Shown here piece after piece: positions 8,414 through 16,415 of a stretch of DNA of 64,000 nucleotides. Under the pieces are notes generated by a model. The model did not search any database. It was not told the origin of the DNA and was given only the letters and a program-made list of their open reading frames with translations. Position numbers and translations under genes: made by a program. The DNA comes from Pseudarthrobacter equi (lineage in GTDB: Bacteria; Actinomycetota; Actinomycetes; Actinomycetales; Micrococcaceae). Numbering within the stretch: the stretch's first letter is position 1; every line of letters begins with the position of its first letter. The DNA is taken from the NCBI RefSeq assembly GCF_900105535.1, contig NZ_LT629779.1:3534001-3598000 (forward strand). Reading direction: 5' to 3'.

Positions 8414-9577
8414 ATGGCCCTGTTCTCCCGCCATCCCCGCCGCACATGTTCCGAGCATGGAACTGCCGCCACCCCGGAGGGCGGCAGCAAGACCCCGCAG
8501 CAACTGTGGGGCGATGGCTACGGCCGTGTGGGTATACGCGCAGCCCAGACCTTGCTCATCCTTGCGGTGTCCGTAGTAACGGTCTTCGCACTCCTGCAGG
8601 TCAAGCTGCTGGTAATCCCCATGCTGATCGCCCTGATCCTGGCCGCCGCCATCAGCCCGTTCGTGAACGTCCTCAAAAGGCGCGGCATTAACGACGCCCT
8701 TGCCACAGTCATTGCTTTCGTGTCGCTCCTGGTGGTCCTGGGCGGGGTTTTCACCGTTATCTATTTCTCGGTCCGGAGCCAATGGGACGACCTGGTCCAG
8801 CAGGCCAGCTCGGGGCTGGACCAGCTGCAAAGCTTCCTTCAAAGCGGGCCCCTGCACGTTGACGAAGCGCAAATCGATGCTGCCCGGAACGCGATCGTGG
8901 ACTTCGCCACCAGCAGCCAGGCCCGCTCCGGCGCCATCACCGGACTGTCCGTGGTGACGGAATTCCTGACCGGAGCCGTGCTCCTGGTGGTCATCCTGTT
9001 CTTCTTCCTCAAGGACGGCGAGCGGATCTGGAGTTTCCTGATCAGCCCCTTTACGGGCGCCCGCGCCAGCCGCCTGCGCCGTGTGGGTACCCGCAGCCAG
9101 GAAGTGCTGGGCGGCTACGTCCGCGGCACCGCCATCGTTGCCCTGGTGGACACAGTGGGCATTGGCGCCGCACTGCTGATCCTCCAGGTTCCGCTGGCGC
9201 TGCCCCTTGCCATGGTGGTGTTCATCGGCGCGTTCATTCCGATTGTCGGTGCCACCATGGCAGGCATACTCGCCGCCCTGGTAGCCCTGGTAGCGAACGG
9301 TCCGGTGGTGGCGTTGATCGTGGTGGCAGTGGTGGTGGCCGTCAACCAGCTTGAGGGCAACCTGCTTCAGCCGGTGGTCATGGGCAAGTCGCTGCAGCTG
9401 CACGCGCTGGTCATCCTTCTTGCCCTCACCGCGGGCACCCTCCTGGCCGGCATTGTGGGCGCGGTCCTGGCGGTACCCATCACTGCCGTTGCTTGGGCCA
9501 TCATCAAAGTCTGGACCACCGACGACGGGCAGGGCGCCGGCCGGGACCCGATGGTTGCCGGGACCGCGGCTAAGTAG
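8414..9577 (+). CDS. AI-2E family transporter
   Basis: A 387-aa membrane protein of the AI-2 exporter family (TqsA/YdiK/PerM). The typical order is present: two N-terminal helices (about 45-115), a periplasmic or cytoplasmic helical region (about 120-190), then the conserved block VILFFFLKDGERIWSFLISP, GYVRGTAIVALVDTVGIGAALL, FIGAFIPIVGATMAGILAAL and the near-invariant NQLEGNLLQPVVMGKSLQLHALVILLALTAG. ATG 8414 has GAGGA eight bases upstream. Despite the name, only a few members are shown to export autoinducer-2; others are Na+/H+ antiporters or have no known role, so the substrate is left open. A long hairpin follows the gene. Confidence 0.9.
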   Translation: MALFSRHPRRTCSEHGTAATPEGGSKTPQQLWGDGYGRVGIRAAQTLLILAVSVVTVFALLQVKLLVIPMLIALILAAAISPFVNVLKRRGINDALATVIAFVSLLVVLGGVFTVIYFSVRSQWDDLVQQASSGLDQLQSFLQSGPLHVDEAQIDAARNAIVDFATSSQARSGAITGLSVVTEFLTGAVLLVVILFFFLKDGERIWSFLISPFTGARASRLRRVGTRSQEVLGGYVRGTAIVALVDTVGIGAALLILQVPLALPLAMVVFIGAFIPIVGATMAGILAALVALVANGPVVALIVVAVVVAVNQLEGNLLQPVVMGKSLQLHALVILLALTAGTLLAGIVGAVLAVPITAVAWAIIKVWTTDDGQGAGRDPMVAGTAAK

Positions 9578-9586
9578 CCCCTAACG

Positions 9587-9639
9587 CACGACGGCGGCCC
9601 CGCACCTTTCGCTTTGAAGGGTGCGGGGCCGCCGTCGTG
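9587..9639. terminator. Perfect 20-bp stem between convergent genes
   Basis: A 20-bp arm beginning CACGACGGCGG (9587-9606) has an exact reverse complement at 9620-9639, with a 13-nt AT-richer loop. It separates the AI-2E gene from a convergent small membrane-protein gene and can serve both strands. Confidence 0.8.
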
Positions 9640-9671
9640 TGCCTTGCCCGCTTCAGCGAGCAATGCCGCGG

Positions 9672-10208
9672 TCAGCGCTGCAGGCCCGCGAAGACGTTCT
9701 TGGGCCGCTGCATCTCGCCGTGCTTGGCGCCAAGAACCACCACTGCCCCCGCGAAGGCGGGGATGACCCACTGGAGGGCCTTGAGCTGCTGCTGCGCGGC
9801 CTTCAGTTCATCGGATGCGCCGGGCCGCGGCTCGGTGGCACCTTCGGACCCTTCACCGGCGAGCTTCTCCACCTTCTTGCCGAGGATGCCGGAATAGAGC
9901 GTGACGGCCGCGCCTGCCACGGTCACGGCGGTCTTGATGACCGTGTCCCGGGCAACGCCGTCCTGCTTGGCGATGCGGCCCTTGTTCTCGAAGGCTATGG
10001 CGAGGTCGGCGGCGAGGTGCGTGGCGAACGCTGCCGTCTGGACCGGAGCCCACCGCATCCAGCCCGCGCTTGAAAGCCGGGTGCGTTCGGAGGGGTCCTT
10101 TGCTTCCGCTGCCGCGCCGTTCAATCCGATGGCGCCCATCAGGGAGCCGCCGAACCATGCTGCTGCCGTCAGATCGTGGACTGACCGGGCAATGAGGTTT
10201 CCTGCCAT
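9672..10208 (-). CDS. Conserved hypothetical membrane protein
   Basis: 178 aa. I do not recognise a named family. Hydrophobic segments are visible near residues 10-33 (HDLTAAAWFGGSLMGAIGLNG), 55-72 (APVQTAAFATHLAADLAIAF), 85-105 (VIKTAVTVAGAAVTLYSGI) and 150-165 (WVIPAFAGAVVVLGA), suggesting a four-helix membrane protein. A charged, Glu/Pro-rich stretch (KKVEKLAGEGSEGATEPRPG) precedes the last helix. The start ATG at 10208 has AGGA nine bases upstream; another ATG 9 bp earlier would leave no room for a binding site. The gene lies divergently from a small leaderless gene. Function unknown. Confidence 0.7.
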   Translation of the reverse strand: MAGNLIARSVHDLTAAAWFGGSLMGAIGLNGAAAEAKDPSERTRLSSAGWMRWAPVQTAAFATHLAADLAIAFENKGRIAKQDGVARDTVIKTAVTVAGAAVTLYSGILGKKVEKLAGEGSEGATEPRPGASDELKAAQQQLKALQWVIPAFAGAVVVLGAKHGEMQRPKNVFAGLQR

Positions 10209-10351
10209 GTTGTACATTCCTAACGTTGAACTGGTTCCGAGCTGCCGCCGGAGCGGCGTTGGCTTTCCGTGGCCCAACCATGGCCACTGTCCGCCCATGG
10301 TAAGCACACTTACTAATGTTACGAAAGCCCGTCCCTGTCGGCGGGAACGCG

Positions 10352-10365
10352 TAATATCGTGGCCA
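10352..10365 (+). promoter_or_regulatory. -10 box of a leaderless promoter
   Basis: TAATAT at 10352-10357 is followed after seven bases by the ATG at 10365, so transcription should begin at or next to the start codon. There is no Shine-Dalgarno sequence. No convincing -35 was found. Confidence 0.5.
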
Positions 10366-10655
10366 TGGGAAATACAGGGACATTGTTCGGCTGGGCCTTC
10401 GGGGACCCGGCCCGCGAAAGTGATGGCACGTACGTTGGCGGCCTCCAGGACGAGGCGCTGCGCAACGCCCGCGAGACCGCGCAGGCCAAGCACGTGGACG
10501 TGGTGGCAGGCTCGGAAGTCTTCACGGTCCTCAGCGGCAACGATTCCCTGGTGGAGCTGGACAACGCGCCGGGACGCCTGGTGGTCCGCTGCACCGTCCA
10601 CGTCGAAGGACCCGGTGCGGAGAAGCTGCGCGCCGAAGGGCCCATGAACGGCTGA
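10365..10655 (+). CDS. Small conserved hypothetical protein
   Basis: 96 aa, soluble, no recognisable family. It opens MGNTGTLFGWAFGDPARES and carries a strand-rich middle (HVDVVAGSEVFTVLSGNDSLVELDNAPGRLVVRCTVHV). The ATG at 10365 is preferred because a TAATAT -10 box ends seven bases upstream, which fits a leaderless message; a GTG at 10359 is the alternative and would add two residues. Its stop codon is three bases before the DUF1206 gene, so the two are probably cotranscribed and translation of the second may depend on the first. Function unknown. Confidence 0.65.
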   Translation: MGNTGTLFGWAFGDPARESDGTYVGGLQDEALRNARETAQAKHVDVVAGSEVFTVLSGNDSLVELDNAPGRLVVRCTVHVEGPGAEKLRAEGPMNG

Positions 10656-10658
10656 CCT

Positions 10659-11489
10659 GTGTCCGATGGCGAATCCACGCTCAGCCAGGCGGCAGATGCC
10701 GTCGAGGAAGCGTCAAACCACAAAGTCCTGGACGTCCTGGCCCGGCTGGGCTTCGCGGTCATGGCCCTGCTGCATGTGATTGTGGGGGCCATTGCCGTTG
10801 CCATTGCCTTCGGCCAGCCCGGCCAGGCGGACGCCACCGGAGCCATTGAACAGCTGGCCGCCAACCCCTGGGGCCCTGCCGTCATGTGGGCCTGCGTTGC
10901 GGCCTGCACCGGGCTGTCCCTGTGGCAGGCCAGCGAGGCCACCCTCAGGATGCGCGGCGAACCACGCAAGGAACGTGTGGCAAAGCTGGTGTCCTCCGGC
11001 TTCCTGGCCATCGCCTACGGCAGCGTGGGGCTCAGCTTTGCCGGCTTCGCTGTGGGGCTCCGCGGGGATTCCGGGGACAGCACGCGGGACTTCAGCGCAG
11101 CACTGATGGGCCATCCGCTGGGACCGTGGGTGCTCGTGGCGTTGGGGCTGACCATCATCGGAATCGGCGTCTACTTTGTGGTCAAGGGAGTCACCCGCGG
11201 CTTCAAGAAAGAGGAACTCTTTCATTTCAACGGGACCAGGCGCGGCAGGATTGTTGACAGCCTGGGAGTGGTGGGGCACATCGCCAAAGGCATCGCCCTG
11301 GGACTCACCGGGCTGCTGTTCATCATCGCCGCGGCGAAGCACAGCCCTGAAGAGTCCACCGGCCTGGACGGAAGCCTCCAGGCCCTGCGCGACCACCCCT
11401 TCGGCCCTTACCTGCTGGTGGCCATTGGTGCCGGCTTCATCGCCTACGGTATCTTCGCCCTGATCCGGGCCCGGTTCGGGCACATGTAG
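10659..11489 (+). CDS. DUF1206 domain membrane protein
   Basis: 276 aa, containing three copies of the DUF1206 two-helix unit, each with a G(F/L)-x-A-x-(M/L)-x-H/Y opening: residues about 25-90 (ARLGFAVMALLHVIVGAIAVAIAF), 110-180 (LVSSGFLAIAYGSVGLSFAGFAV) and 195-270 (LGVVGHIAKGIALGLTGLLFIIAA). Each unit carries a WG/LG-P loop (NPWGPAVMWA, HPLGPWVLVA, HPFGPYLLVA). The family is widespread in actinobacteria and has no established role. The start is GTG, three bases after the preceding stop, without a clear ribosome-binding site, which suggests translational coupling to the upstream small gene. Confidence 0.85.
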   Translation: MSDGESTLSQAADAVEEASNHKVLDVLARLGFAVMALLHVIVGAIAVAIAFGQPGQADATGAIEQLAANPWGPAVMWACVAACTGLSLWQASEATLRMRGEPRKERVAKLVSSGFLAIAYGSVGLSFAGFAVGLRGDSGDSTRDFSAALMGHPLGPWVLVALGLTIIGIGVYFVVKGVTRGFKKEELFHFNGTRRGRIVDSLGVVGHIAKGIALGLTGLLFIIAAAKHSPEESTGLDGSLQALRDHPFGPYLLVAIGAGFIAYGIFALIRARFGHM

Positions 11490-11517
11490 CCCGCGTGATT
11501 ATGGGTAGGGAGTAAAT

Positions 11518-12738
11518 ATGACCCAGCACCCGGGCGGCGCGCCCGCCGCCACACGCAGCGCCGGGCAGGCGTTCGCCGCCCTGTTCCGGCTCCTGAAGGT
11601 TGCCCGGCCGGAGCGGCCCATCCATCCTCACGGGCTCGGCCTGTCCGGCGAGCTCACCCGCACCGGCAGCCCCGCAGCCCCGAGCGGCATCGACTGGCTC
11701 GACAACGCCGGAGTGGATGCCGTGGAGGCCCGCTTCTCCCGGTCAATAGGCCTGCCCCAGACGCTGCCCGACATCCTGGGGCTCGCACTGAGGGTCACCC
11801 CTTCAGGTGACGGCGACGCTCCTCCCGGCCCGGCGGACGTTCTGTTCGCCTCCACCGGATGGCGGGTGCCATGGCGTTTCCTGCTGCGGCCGCGGCTGGA
11901 CGTTGCCGGCGCCACCATGACCACGCTGATGCCCTACCGCGGCCGGCAGGGCCCTGTCCTCCTGGGCCTGCGCACCCGCAGCCTCCCGCCCGGATCCCTC
12001 GCGTCAGGCGAGTGGGTCCTCGGACTGCATTGGGCCACCCCGTCAGGGCGGTGGCGGGAGTGCGGCGAGCTGCGGCTGCACGCCGGACCCCATCCAACGG
12101 ACACTCCCCTGCGCTTCGATCCACTCGGAAACCAGCCGCCGGGGGCACAGGCCTACCCGTGGACCCGGCGCCTGCGGAAGCCTTCGTACCGCGCGGCCCA
12201 GCGGACAGCACCTCCCGCCGTCGCACGCCCCGGCGGCGGCCAGCCGGAACGGCCCAAGCAAAGCACTGCCAGCACCCCCGCAACCGGAAGGAACGCCATG
12301 TCCACCGTTTCGCAGCACTTCAGCTCCCCGCCCGGCGACGTCTGGCGGGTCATTGCCGACGGCTGGCTGTATTCCGGATGGGTGGTCGGCGCGTCACGCA
12401 TCCGGGATGTGGACGCCGAGTGGCCACAGGTGGGATCCCGGCTGCACCATTCCGTGGGCGCCTGGCCGCTGGTGATCGATGACAGCTCCCGGGTAACCGC
12501 CGTGGAACCCAACCGTTCGCTGGAACTGGTGGCCCGGGGCTGGCCGATGGGCGAGGCCAAGGTGGAGATCACCCTTGAGGAGGCTGCGGACGGCTGCCGC
12601 GTGACCATCGCCGAAGACGCCATCCGCGGACCGGGCAAGCTGGTGCCCAAGGTCCTGCGGGACGCCGCCATTTCCGCCCGCAACCGTGAGACCCTCCGCC
12701 GGCTGGAACTGATGGCGGCCGGCGGTGCGGGCAAATAG
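11518..12738 (+). CDS. Unknown actinobacterial domain fused in frame to an SRPBCC domain
   Basis: An uninterrupted 406-codon frame holds two different modules. Residues 1-210 (for example GLPQTLPDILGLALRV, LLFAS-like DVLFASTGWRVPW and TLMPYRGRQGPVLLGLRT) resemble an actinobacterial family often labelled phosphodiesterase; I see no catalytic motif. Residues about 261-406 form an SRPBCC/polyketide-cyclase-like small-molecule-binding fold (HFSSPPGDVWRVIADGWLYSGWVVGASRIRDVD...). A roughly 50-residue Pro/Ala/Arg linker joins them. An internal ATG at 12298, with AAGGA seven bases upstream, could start the SRPBCC part as a separate 146-residue protein. So this is either a genuine fusion or two genes where the first has lost its stop codon. 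The first start (11518) has GGGAG upstream. Confidence 0.65.
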   Translation: MTQHPGGAPAATRSAGQAFAALFRLLKVARPERPIHPHGLGLSGELTRTGSPAAPSGIDWLDNAGVDAVEARFSRSIGLPQTLPDILGLALRVTPSGDGDAPPGPADVLFASTGWRVPWRFLLRPRLDVAGATMTTLMPYRGRQGPVLLGLRTRSLPPGSLASGEWVLGLHWATPSGRWRECGELRLHAGPHPTDTPLRFDPLGNQPPGAQAYPWTRRLRKPSYRAAQRTAPPAVARPGGGQPERPKQSTASTPATGRNAMSTVSQHFSSPPGDVWRVIADGWLYSGWVVGASRIRDVDAEWPQVGSRLHHSVGAWPLVIDDSSRVTAVEPNRSLELVARGWPMGEAKVEITLEEAADGCRVTIAEDAIRGPGKLVPKVLRDAAISARNRETLRRLELMAAGGAGK

Positions 12739-12774
12739 CGCAGCAGGGTTAAGGGCCCCACGGCCCGGTTAACG

Positions 12775-12814
12775 CCAAAGGCCCGCGGAACCGGGAGGTT
12801 CGGCGGGCCTTTGG
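12775..12814. terminator. Hairpin between the SRPBCC fusion gene and fprA
   Basis: CCAAAGGCCCGC (12775-12786) pairs with GCGGGCCTTTGG (12803-12814), and the stem continues inward with GAACC/GGTTC around a 4-nt loop. The T-run in the right arm supports termination from the plus strand; it lies between convergent genes. Confidence 0.8.
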
Positions 12815-12821
12815 ACGGGCT

Positions 12822-14288
12822 TTAGACCTGTGCTGCGACGCCGTCGCGGGAGATGGCAACCATGTCCTCGCGCGGCACCACCTTGATGCGCTCACGCTTG
12901 ACCTCAACACCGTGCGATCCGCCGGCCTCGGTTGCTGCGGCACCGAGCGCGAGCTCGTGGGCGTCCAGGGCCAGCCAGCCTTCCCAGCTGGTGAACTTCA
13001 CGCCGCGGGCGTCCAGGAGTTCGACGACGGCGTCCTCGGCGGGTGCCGCGGCAACGGGCAGGTTTTCGCGGTCCTCGAGGAGGTAGGTCACGGTCTCGAG
13101 GGCGTCGCCCTTGGTGTGGCCGATCAGTCCCACGGGTCCGCGCTTGATCCAGCCGGTGGCGTAGATGCCCGGCACGTGGTTGCCGTCAGCGTCCAGGACG
13201 CGGCCGCCGTCGTTCGTTACGACGCCCTTCTTGTGGTCGAACTCCACGTCCGGCAGGGCGGACCCGAAGTAACCGATGGCCCGGTAGACGGCCTGGACCG
13301 GGTAGTCCACGAACTCGCCGGTGCCGCGGGCGTTGCCCGTGCCGTCCAGCTCGGTGCGCTCGAACTTGATGCCGGCCACCTTGCCGGGGGCATCGGCGTC
13401 GTCGTAGATCTCCACCGGGCTGTGCAGGAAGTGCAGGTGCAGGCGGCGGGAAGCCTTGAGCTCGGAGACGTCTTCGGGCTGCTCGGCGATCCAGTTGGTG
13501 AGCGTGCCCACCATGGTCTTGGTCTGGTTGTTCGTCTGGATCTGGCGGTCCGATTCCTCGTCGAACTCGAAGTCCTCCGGGTACAGGATGATGTCCACGT
13601 CCTTGGAGTGGGACAGTTCGCGGAGCTCCAGCGGCGTGAACTTAACCTGAGCCGGGCCGCGGCGGCCGAAGACGTGCACGTCGGTGACCGGAGAGTTCTT
13701 CAGGCCCGCGTAGACGTTGTCCGGGATCTCGGAAACCAGGAGGTCATCGGCGTGCTTGGACAGGACACGGGCCACGTCCAGGGCCACGTTGCCGTTGCCG
13801 AGCACGGCGATTTCCTTGGCCTCGAGCGGCCATTCACGGGAGACGTCGGGGTGGCCGTCGTACCAGGACACGAAGTCTGCGCCGCCGTAGGAGCCGTCCA
13901 GCTCGATGCCGGGGATGTTGAGGTCCGCGTCCTTGATGGCGCCGGTGGCGAAGATGACGGCGTCGTAGTGCGTGCGGAGGTCCTCGATGGTGAGGTCTGT
14001 GCCGTAGTCCACGTTGCCGAAGAATCGGATGTCGCCGCGGTCCAGCACCTTGTGCAGGGCGTTGACGATGCCCTTGATGCGGGGGTGGTCCGGGGCCACG
14101 CCGTAGCGGATCAGGCCGTAGGGTGCCGGGTAGCGGTCAAAGAGGTCGATGCTCACGGTCAGCTCGCCGCTCTTGACGGCTTCGCTCTTGGTGAGGATGT
14201 CTGCGGCGTAGACGCCGGCCGGGCCGGAGCCCACGACGGCGACGCGCAGCGGACGCTCGGCAGAGCCTACGGTGGTGCTAGATGACAC
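12822..14288 (-). CDS. fprA: FAD-dependent ferredoxin/adrenodoxin--NADP+ reductase
   Basis: A 488-aa adrenodoxin-reductase-type flavoprotein. The FAD-binding GxGxxG is in VAVVGSGPAGVYAADIL near the N-terminus, followed by LFDRYPAPYGLIRYGVAPDHP, a hallmark of FprA proteins. The NADPH-binding motif GNGNVALDVARVL lies around residue 165, and the C-terminal GWIKRGPVGLIGHTKGDA closes the FAD site. It transfers electrons from NADPH to ferredoxin. Its location beside cysG and near the ferredoxin-dependent sulfite reductase suggests it supplies sulfite reduction. I chose GTG 14288 because AAGGA lies eight bases upstream; the ATG eight codons earlier has no such site. Confidence 0.9.
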   Translation of the reverse strand: MSSSTTVGSAERPLRVAVVGSGPAGVYAADILTKSEAVKSGELTVSIDLFDRYPAPYGLIRYGVAPDHPRIKGIVNALHKVLDRGDIRFFGNVDYGTDLTIEDLRTHYDAVIFATGAIKDADLNIPGIELDGSYGGADFVSWYDGHPDVSREWPLEAKEIAVLGNGNVALDVARVLSKHADDLLVSEIPDNVYAGLKNSPVTDVHVFGRRGPAQVKFTPLELRELSHSKDVDIILYPEDFEFDEESDRQIQTNNQTKTMVGTLTNWIAEQPEDVSELKASRRLHLHFLHSPVEIYDDADAPGKVAGIKFERTELDGTGNARGTGEFVDYPVQAVYRAIGYFGSALPDVEFDHKKGVVTNDGGRVLDADGNHVPGIYATGWIKRGPVGLIGHTKGDALETVTYLLEDRENLPVAAAPAEDAVVELLDARGVKFTSWEGWLALDAHELALGAAATEAGGSHGVEVKRERIKVVPREDMVAISRDGVAAQV

Positions 14289-14375
14289 GGCTGTGTTCCT
14301 TTTCTTCTGCATCGATTGCTGAGTAACGGCCGTTTTGAAGGGTCATAACGGACGTTACGGAGCAGTCGATGGGTT

Positions 14376-15638
14376 TCAGGTGGTGAAGACGGTCTTGCGG
14401 GGCTGGTTGGGGCTGGTGGTGCTGTAGTCAGCGGTTTTGAAGTGCGACGGCGCGAACGGGCTCACGCGCACCACGTCACCGATGACAATCACTGCGGGAT
14501 TCGCGACGCCGGCGGCTTCGGCCTGGTCCGCAATGGAACCGAGCGTTCCGATGGTGACACGCTGGTCCGGCAAGTAGCCGTTTTCCACGATACCAACAGG
14601 GGTCCCGGCGGGCAGTCCGGCTTCGCCCAGCGCGGATGCTGATTCCCGGAGCTGGCCCACTCCCATGAGCAGGACGATCGTGTGGTCTGCGCGGGCGGGA
14701 ACCTCGGACAGTTCTTCGTGGCCGGTGACCACGCTGAAGCCCTTGGCGAGGCCGCGGTGGGTGACGGGGATGCCTGCCGCCGCGGGCACCGAGATGGCGG
14801 ACGTGACACCGGAAACCACTTCAACCTCGACGCCGTGCCGGCGGCAGTGTTCGGCTTCCTCGCCGCCGCGGCCCAGGACGTACGGGTCGCCGCCCTTGAG
14901 CCGGACCACCCGGTGGCCCTTGAGCGCTTCCTCGACCAGGATGCGGTTGATGTCGGCCTGCGGAACGGGGTGGTGGCCGGGGGTCTTGCCCACCTCGATG
15001 ACGCGGACGTCCGGGGCGAGTTCGTTGAGGAGTTCACGGGGGCCCAGGCGGTCGGCAACCACGACGTCGGCCTGACCCAGGAGCCGGCGGCCACGGACGG
15101 TGATGAGGCCGGTATCGCCGGGTCCGCCGCCCACCAGGGCAACGGAGCCGCGGTGGGCGCGGCGGCGGCGGAGCGGAAGGTCCCCGGTTTCCAGGGCGGT
15201 GGCGACGGCGTCCCGGACGGCCATGGCGCGGCGCGGGTCTCCCCCGGCGTTCACGGCGATCTTGACGTCATCAACCACGGCGACGGCGGGCGTCCAGGCG
15301 GCGGAGGCTTCATGGTCGGAGGCGTTGACGCACCAGACGCGCTGCGCCTCGGCGTCGGCCGATACCTGGGCGTCCACGGCGGGATCGCCGGTGGCGGTCT
15401 GGACGAACCACGCGCCGTCGACGTCCGTGGATTCGTAGGGGCGCGCTGCCCAGGTGAGCAGGCCGGCGCCGGCCATGTCCTGCAGCGCGGGAGAGGCAAC
15501 GGGTGCCACGACGGTGACCAGGGCACCGGCGTCGAGCAACCCCTTGGCGCGGCGGGTGGCTACGGGTCCGCCGCCCACCACCAGCACGGGGCGGCCGAGC
15601 AGCCGCAGCGCCGTGGGGTAAATATCCTGAATTGCCAT
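14376..15638 (-). CDS. cysG: Bifunctional siroheme synthase: precorrin-2 dehydrogenase and uroporphyrinogen-III methyltransferase
   Basis: 420 aa. The N-terminal Met8/CysG-B-like domain (about 1-150) opens with a Rossmann GGGPVATRRAKGLLDAGA motif for NAD-dependent precorrin-2 oxidation. The C-terminal SUMT domain (about 160-400) has VGGGPGDTGLITVRG, the GKTPGHHPVPQADIN loop, RLKGGDPYVLGRGGEE, SGVTSAISVPAAAGIPVTHRG and VVTGHEE, all SAM-dependent methyltransferase signatures. Together they make sirohydrochlorin; iron insertion is likely done by the SirB chelatase encoded at 26282-27151. Siroheme is the cofactor of the sulfite reductase at 24482-26227. The ATG at 15638 has no binding site, but a TAnnnT box (TACCGT) ends six bases upstream. 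Two copies of a GCGTCA(C/T)A(A/T) sequence lie in the promoter. Confidence 0.93.
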   Translation of the reverse strand: MAIQDIYPTALRLLGRPVLVVGGGPVATRRAKGLLDAGALVTVVAPVASPALQDMAGAGLLTWAARPYESTDVDGAWFVQTATGDPAVDAQVSADAEAQRVWCVNASDHEASAAWTPAVAVVDDVKIAVNAGGDPRRAMAVRDAVATALETGDLPLRRRRAHRGSVALVGGGPGDTGLITVRGRRLLGQADVVVADRLGPRELLNELAPDVRVIEVGKTPGHHPVPQADINRILVEEALKGHRVVRLKGGDPYVLGRGGEEAEHCRRHGVEVEVVSGVTSAISVPAAAGIPVTHRGLAKGFSVVTGHEELSEVPARADHTIVLLMGVGQLRESASALGEAGLPAGTPVGIVENGYLPDQRVTIGTLGSIADQAEAAGVANPAVIVIGDVVRVSPFAPSHFKTADYSTTSPNQPRKTVFTT

Positions 15639-15644
15639 GGATCA

Positions 15645-15718
15645 ACGGTAGGGCTGCGTCACAATGGCCCACAAAGGCTCAGCAACAACAGTTCACGTAA
15701 GGTAACGCTGCGTCATAT
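15645..15718 (-). promoter_or_regulatory. cysG promoter with two copies of the shared sulfur-promoter sequence
   Basis: Read on the minus strand, TACCGT (15645-15650) ends six bases before the ATG, and TTGTGG (15669-15674) lies 18 bp further upstream as a weak -35. The plus-strand repeats GGTAGGGCTGCGTCA (15647-15661) and GGTAACGCTGCGTCA (15701-15715) are 54 bp apart. Within them GCGTCACAA (15656-15664) and GCGTCATAT (15710-15718) recur in the nirA and sulfonate-transporter promoters. Confidence 0.5.
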
Positions 15719-15732
15719 AGTGCTGCGGGGCG

Positions 15733-16350
15733 TCAACCCCACAGGCCCTCCGTCTGCGCCTTGGCGAGCAAAGCGTTGGCGGTCCAGCGCATCGACTCGA
15801 TGGCGTCCTCCCGGTCCAACCCGCCCACGTCCGTGAGCCAGACCAGGGCCTCAATGCCGATGGCACTGCGGACGGCCAGCACCAGTTTATGGACCTGCTC
15901 ATCGGTCAATTCCCCTTGCAGCGGCATTAGCGCTTCGGTCAGCCAGCCGATAGCACGCCCCTGGCGCAGGGGCAGGCGCCGGCCGGGGCCGTCGGCGGAC
16001 TCAAGCGATAGGCGCAGCATGGTCCGCTGTTGTGCTTCGGTTTCCAGAATCATGCGGGTGAACTCCACCACCACGGCATCGAGCCGGCCGGCAGCATCCA
16101 GGGGCGGAGCCTCCGGCAGCATCGAGGTCCGTGCCGTTTCAGGGTGGGCTGCAGCGAGTAGTTCCCGCCGGCCGGTGAAATAGCGGTAGGCAGTGCTGCG
16201 TGCAACTCCGGCTGCCTGTGCGGCCTCGTCCACCGTCGGCGTCCTACCGGCGGCGACAAGGGTCCTTGCAGCCGCCACGAGAGCATCCATCGTGCGGCGC
16301 TTCTGGCTGCTGCGCCCGCTATCCGCATAGGGTCTTGACACGCTCTTCAT
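15733..16350 (-). CDS. TetR/AcrR-family transcriptional regulator
   Basis: 205 aa. The N-terminal helix-turn-helix (about residues 18-65) shows the TetR pattern: RRTMDALVAAARTLVAAGR, PTVDEAAQAAGVARSTAYRYF and TGRRELLAAA. The rest is a helical ligand and dimerisation domain (LTDEQVHKLVLAVRSAIGIEALVWL). It is transcribed away from a cupin gene, and a 9+9 bp perfect palindrome lies 16 bp upstream of its own start, the classic arrangement for a TetR repressor controlling itself and a divergent target. The effector is unknown. Confidence 0.88.
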   Translation of the reverse strand: MKSVSRPYADSGRSSQKRRTMDALVAAARTLVAAGRTPTVDEAAQAAGVARSTAYRYFTGRRELLAAAHPETARTSMLPEAPPLDAAGRLDAVVVEFTRMILETEAQQRTMLRLSLESADGPGRRLPLRQGRAIGWLTEALMPLQGELTDEQVHKLVLAVRSAIGIEALVWLTDVGGLDREDAIESMRWTANALLAKAQTEGLWG

Positions 16351-16365
16351 GGTACATGAGTCTTG

Positions 16366-16387
16366 TTATGGGACACGCGTCCCATAA
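16366..16387. promoter_or_regulatory. Perfect palindrome between tetR-type and cupin genes (probable operator)
   Basis: TTATGGGAC (16366-16374) and GTCCCATAA (16379-16387) are exact reverse complements around a 4-bp centre. The 22-bp size and divergent context match TetR operators. A TTGACA hexamer at 16335-16340 lies 25 bp upstream of it on the plus strand. Confidence 0.7.
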
Positions 16388-16415
16388 AGTTTCCCAAGGC
16401 ATCGAGGCGAGCAGC

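Noticed and set aside
16368..16415. Earlier ATG for the cupin protein
   Set aside because: It lies inside the palindromic operator and has no ribosome-binding site.
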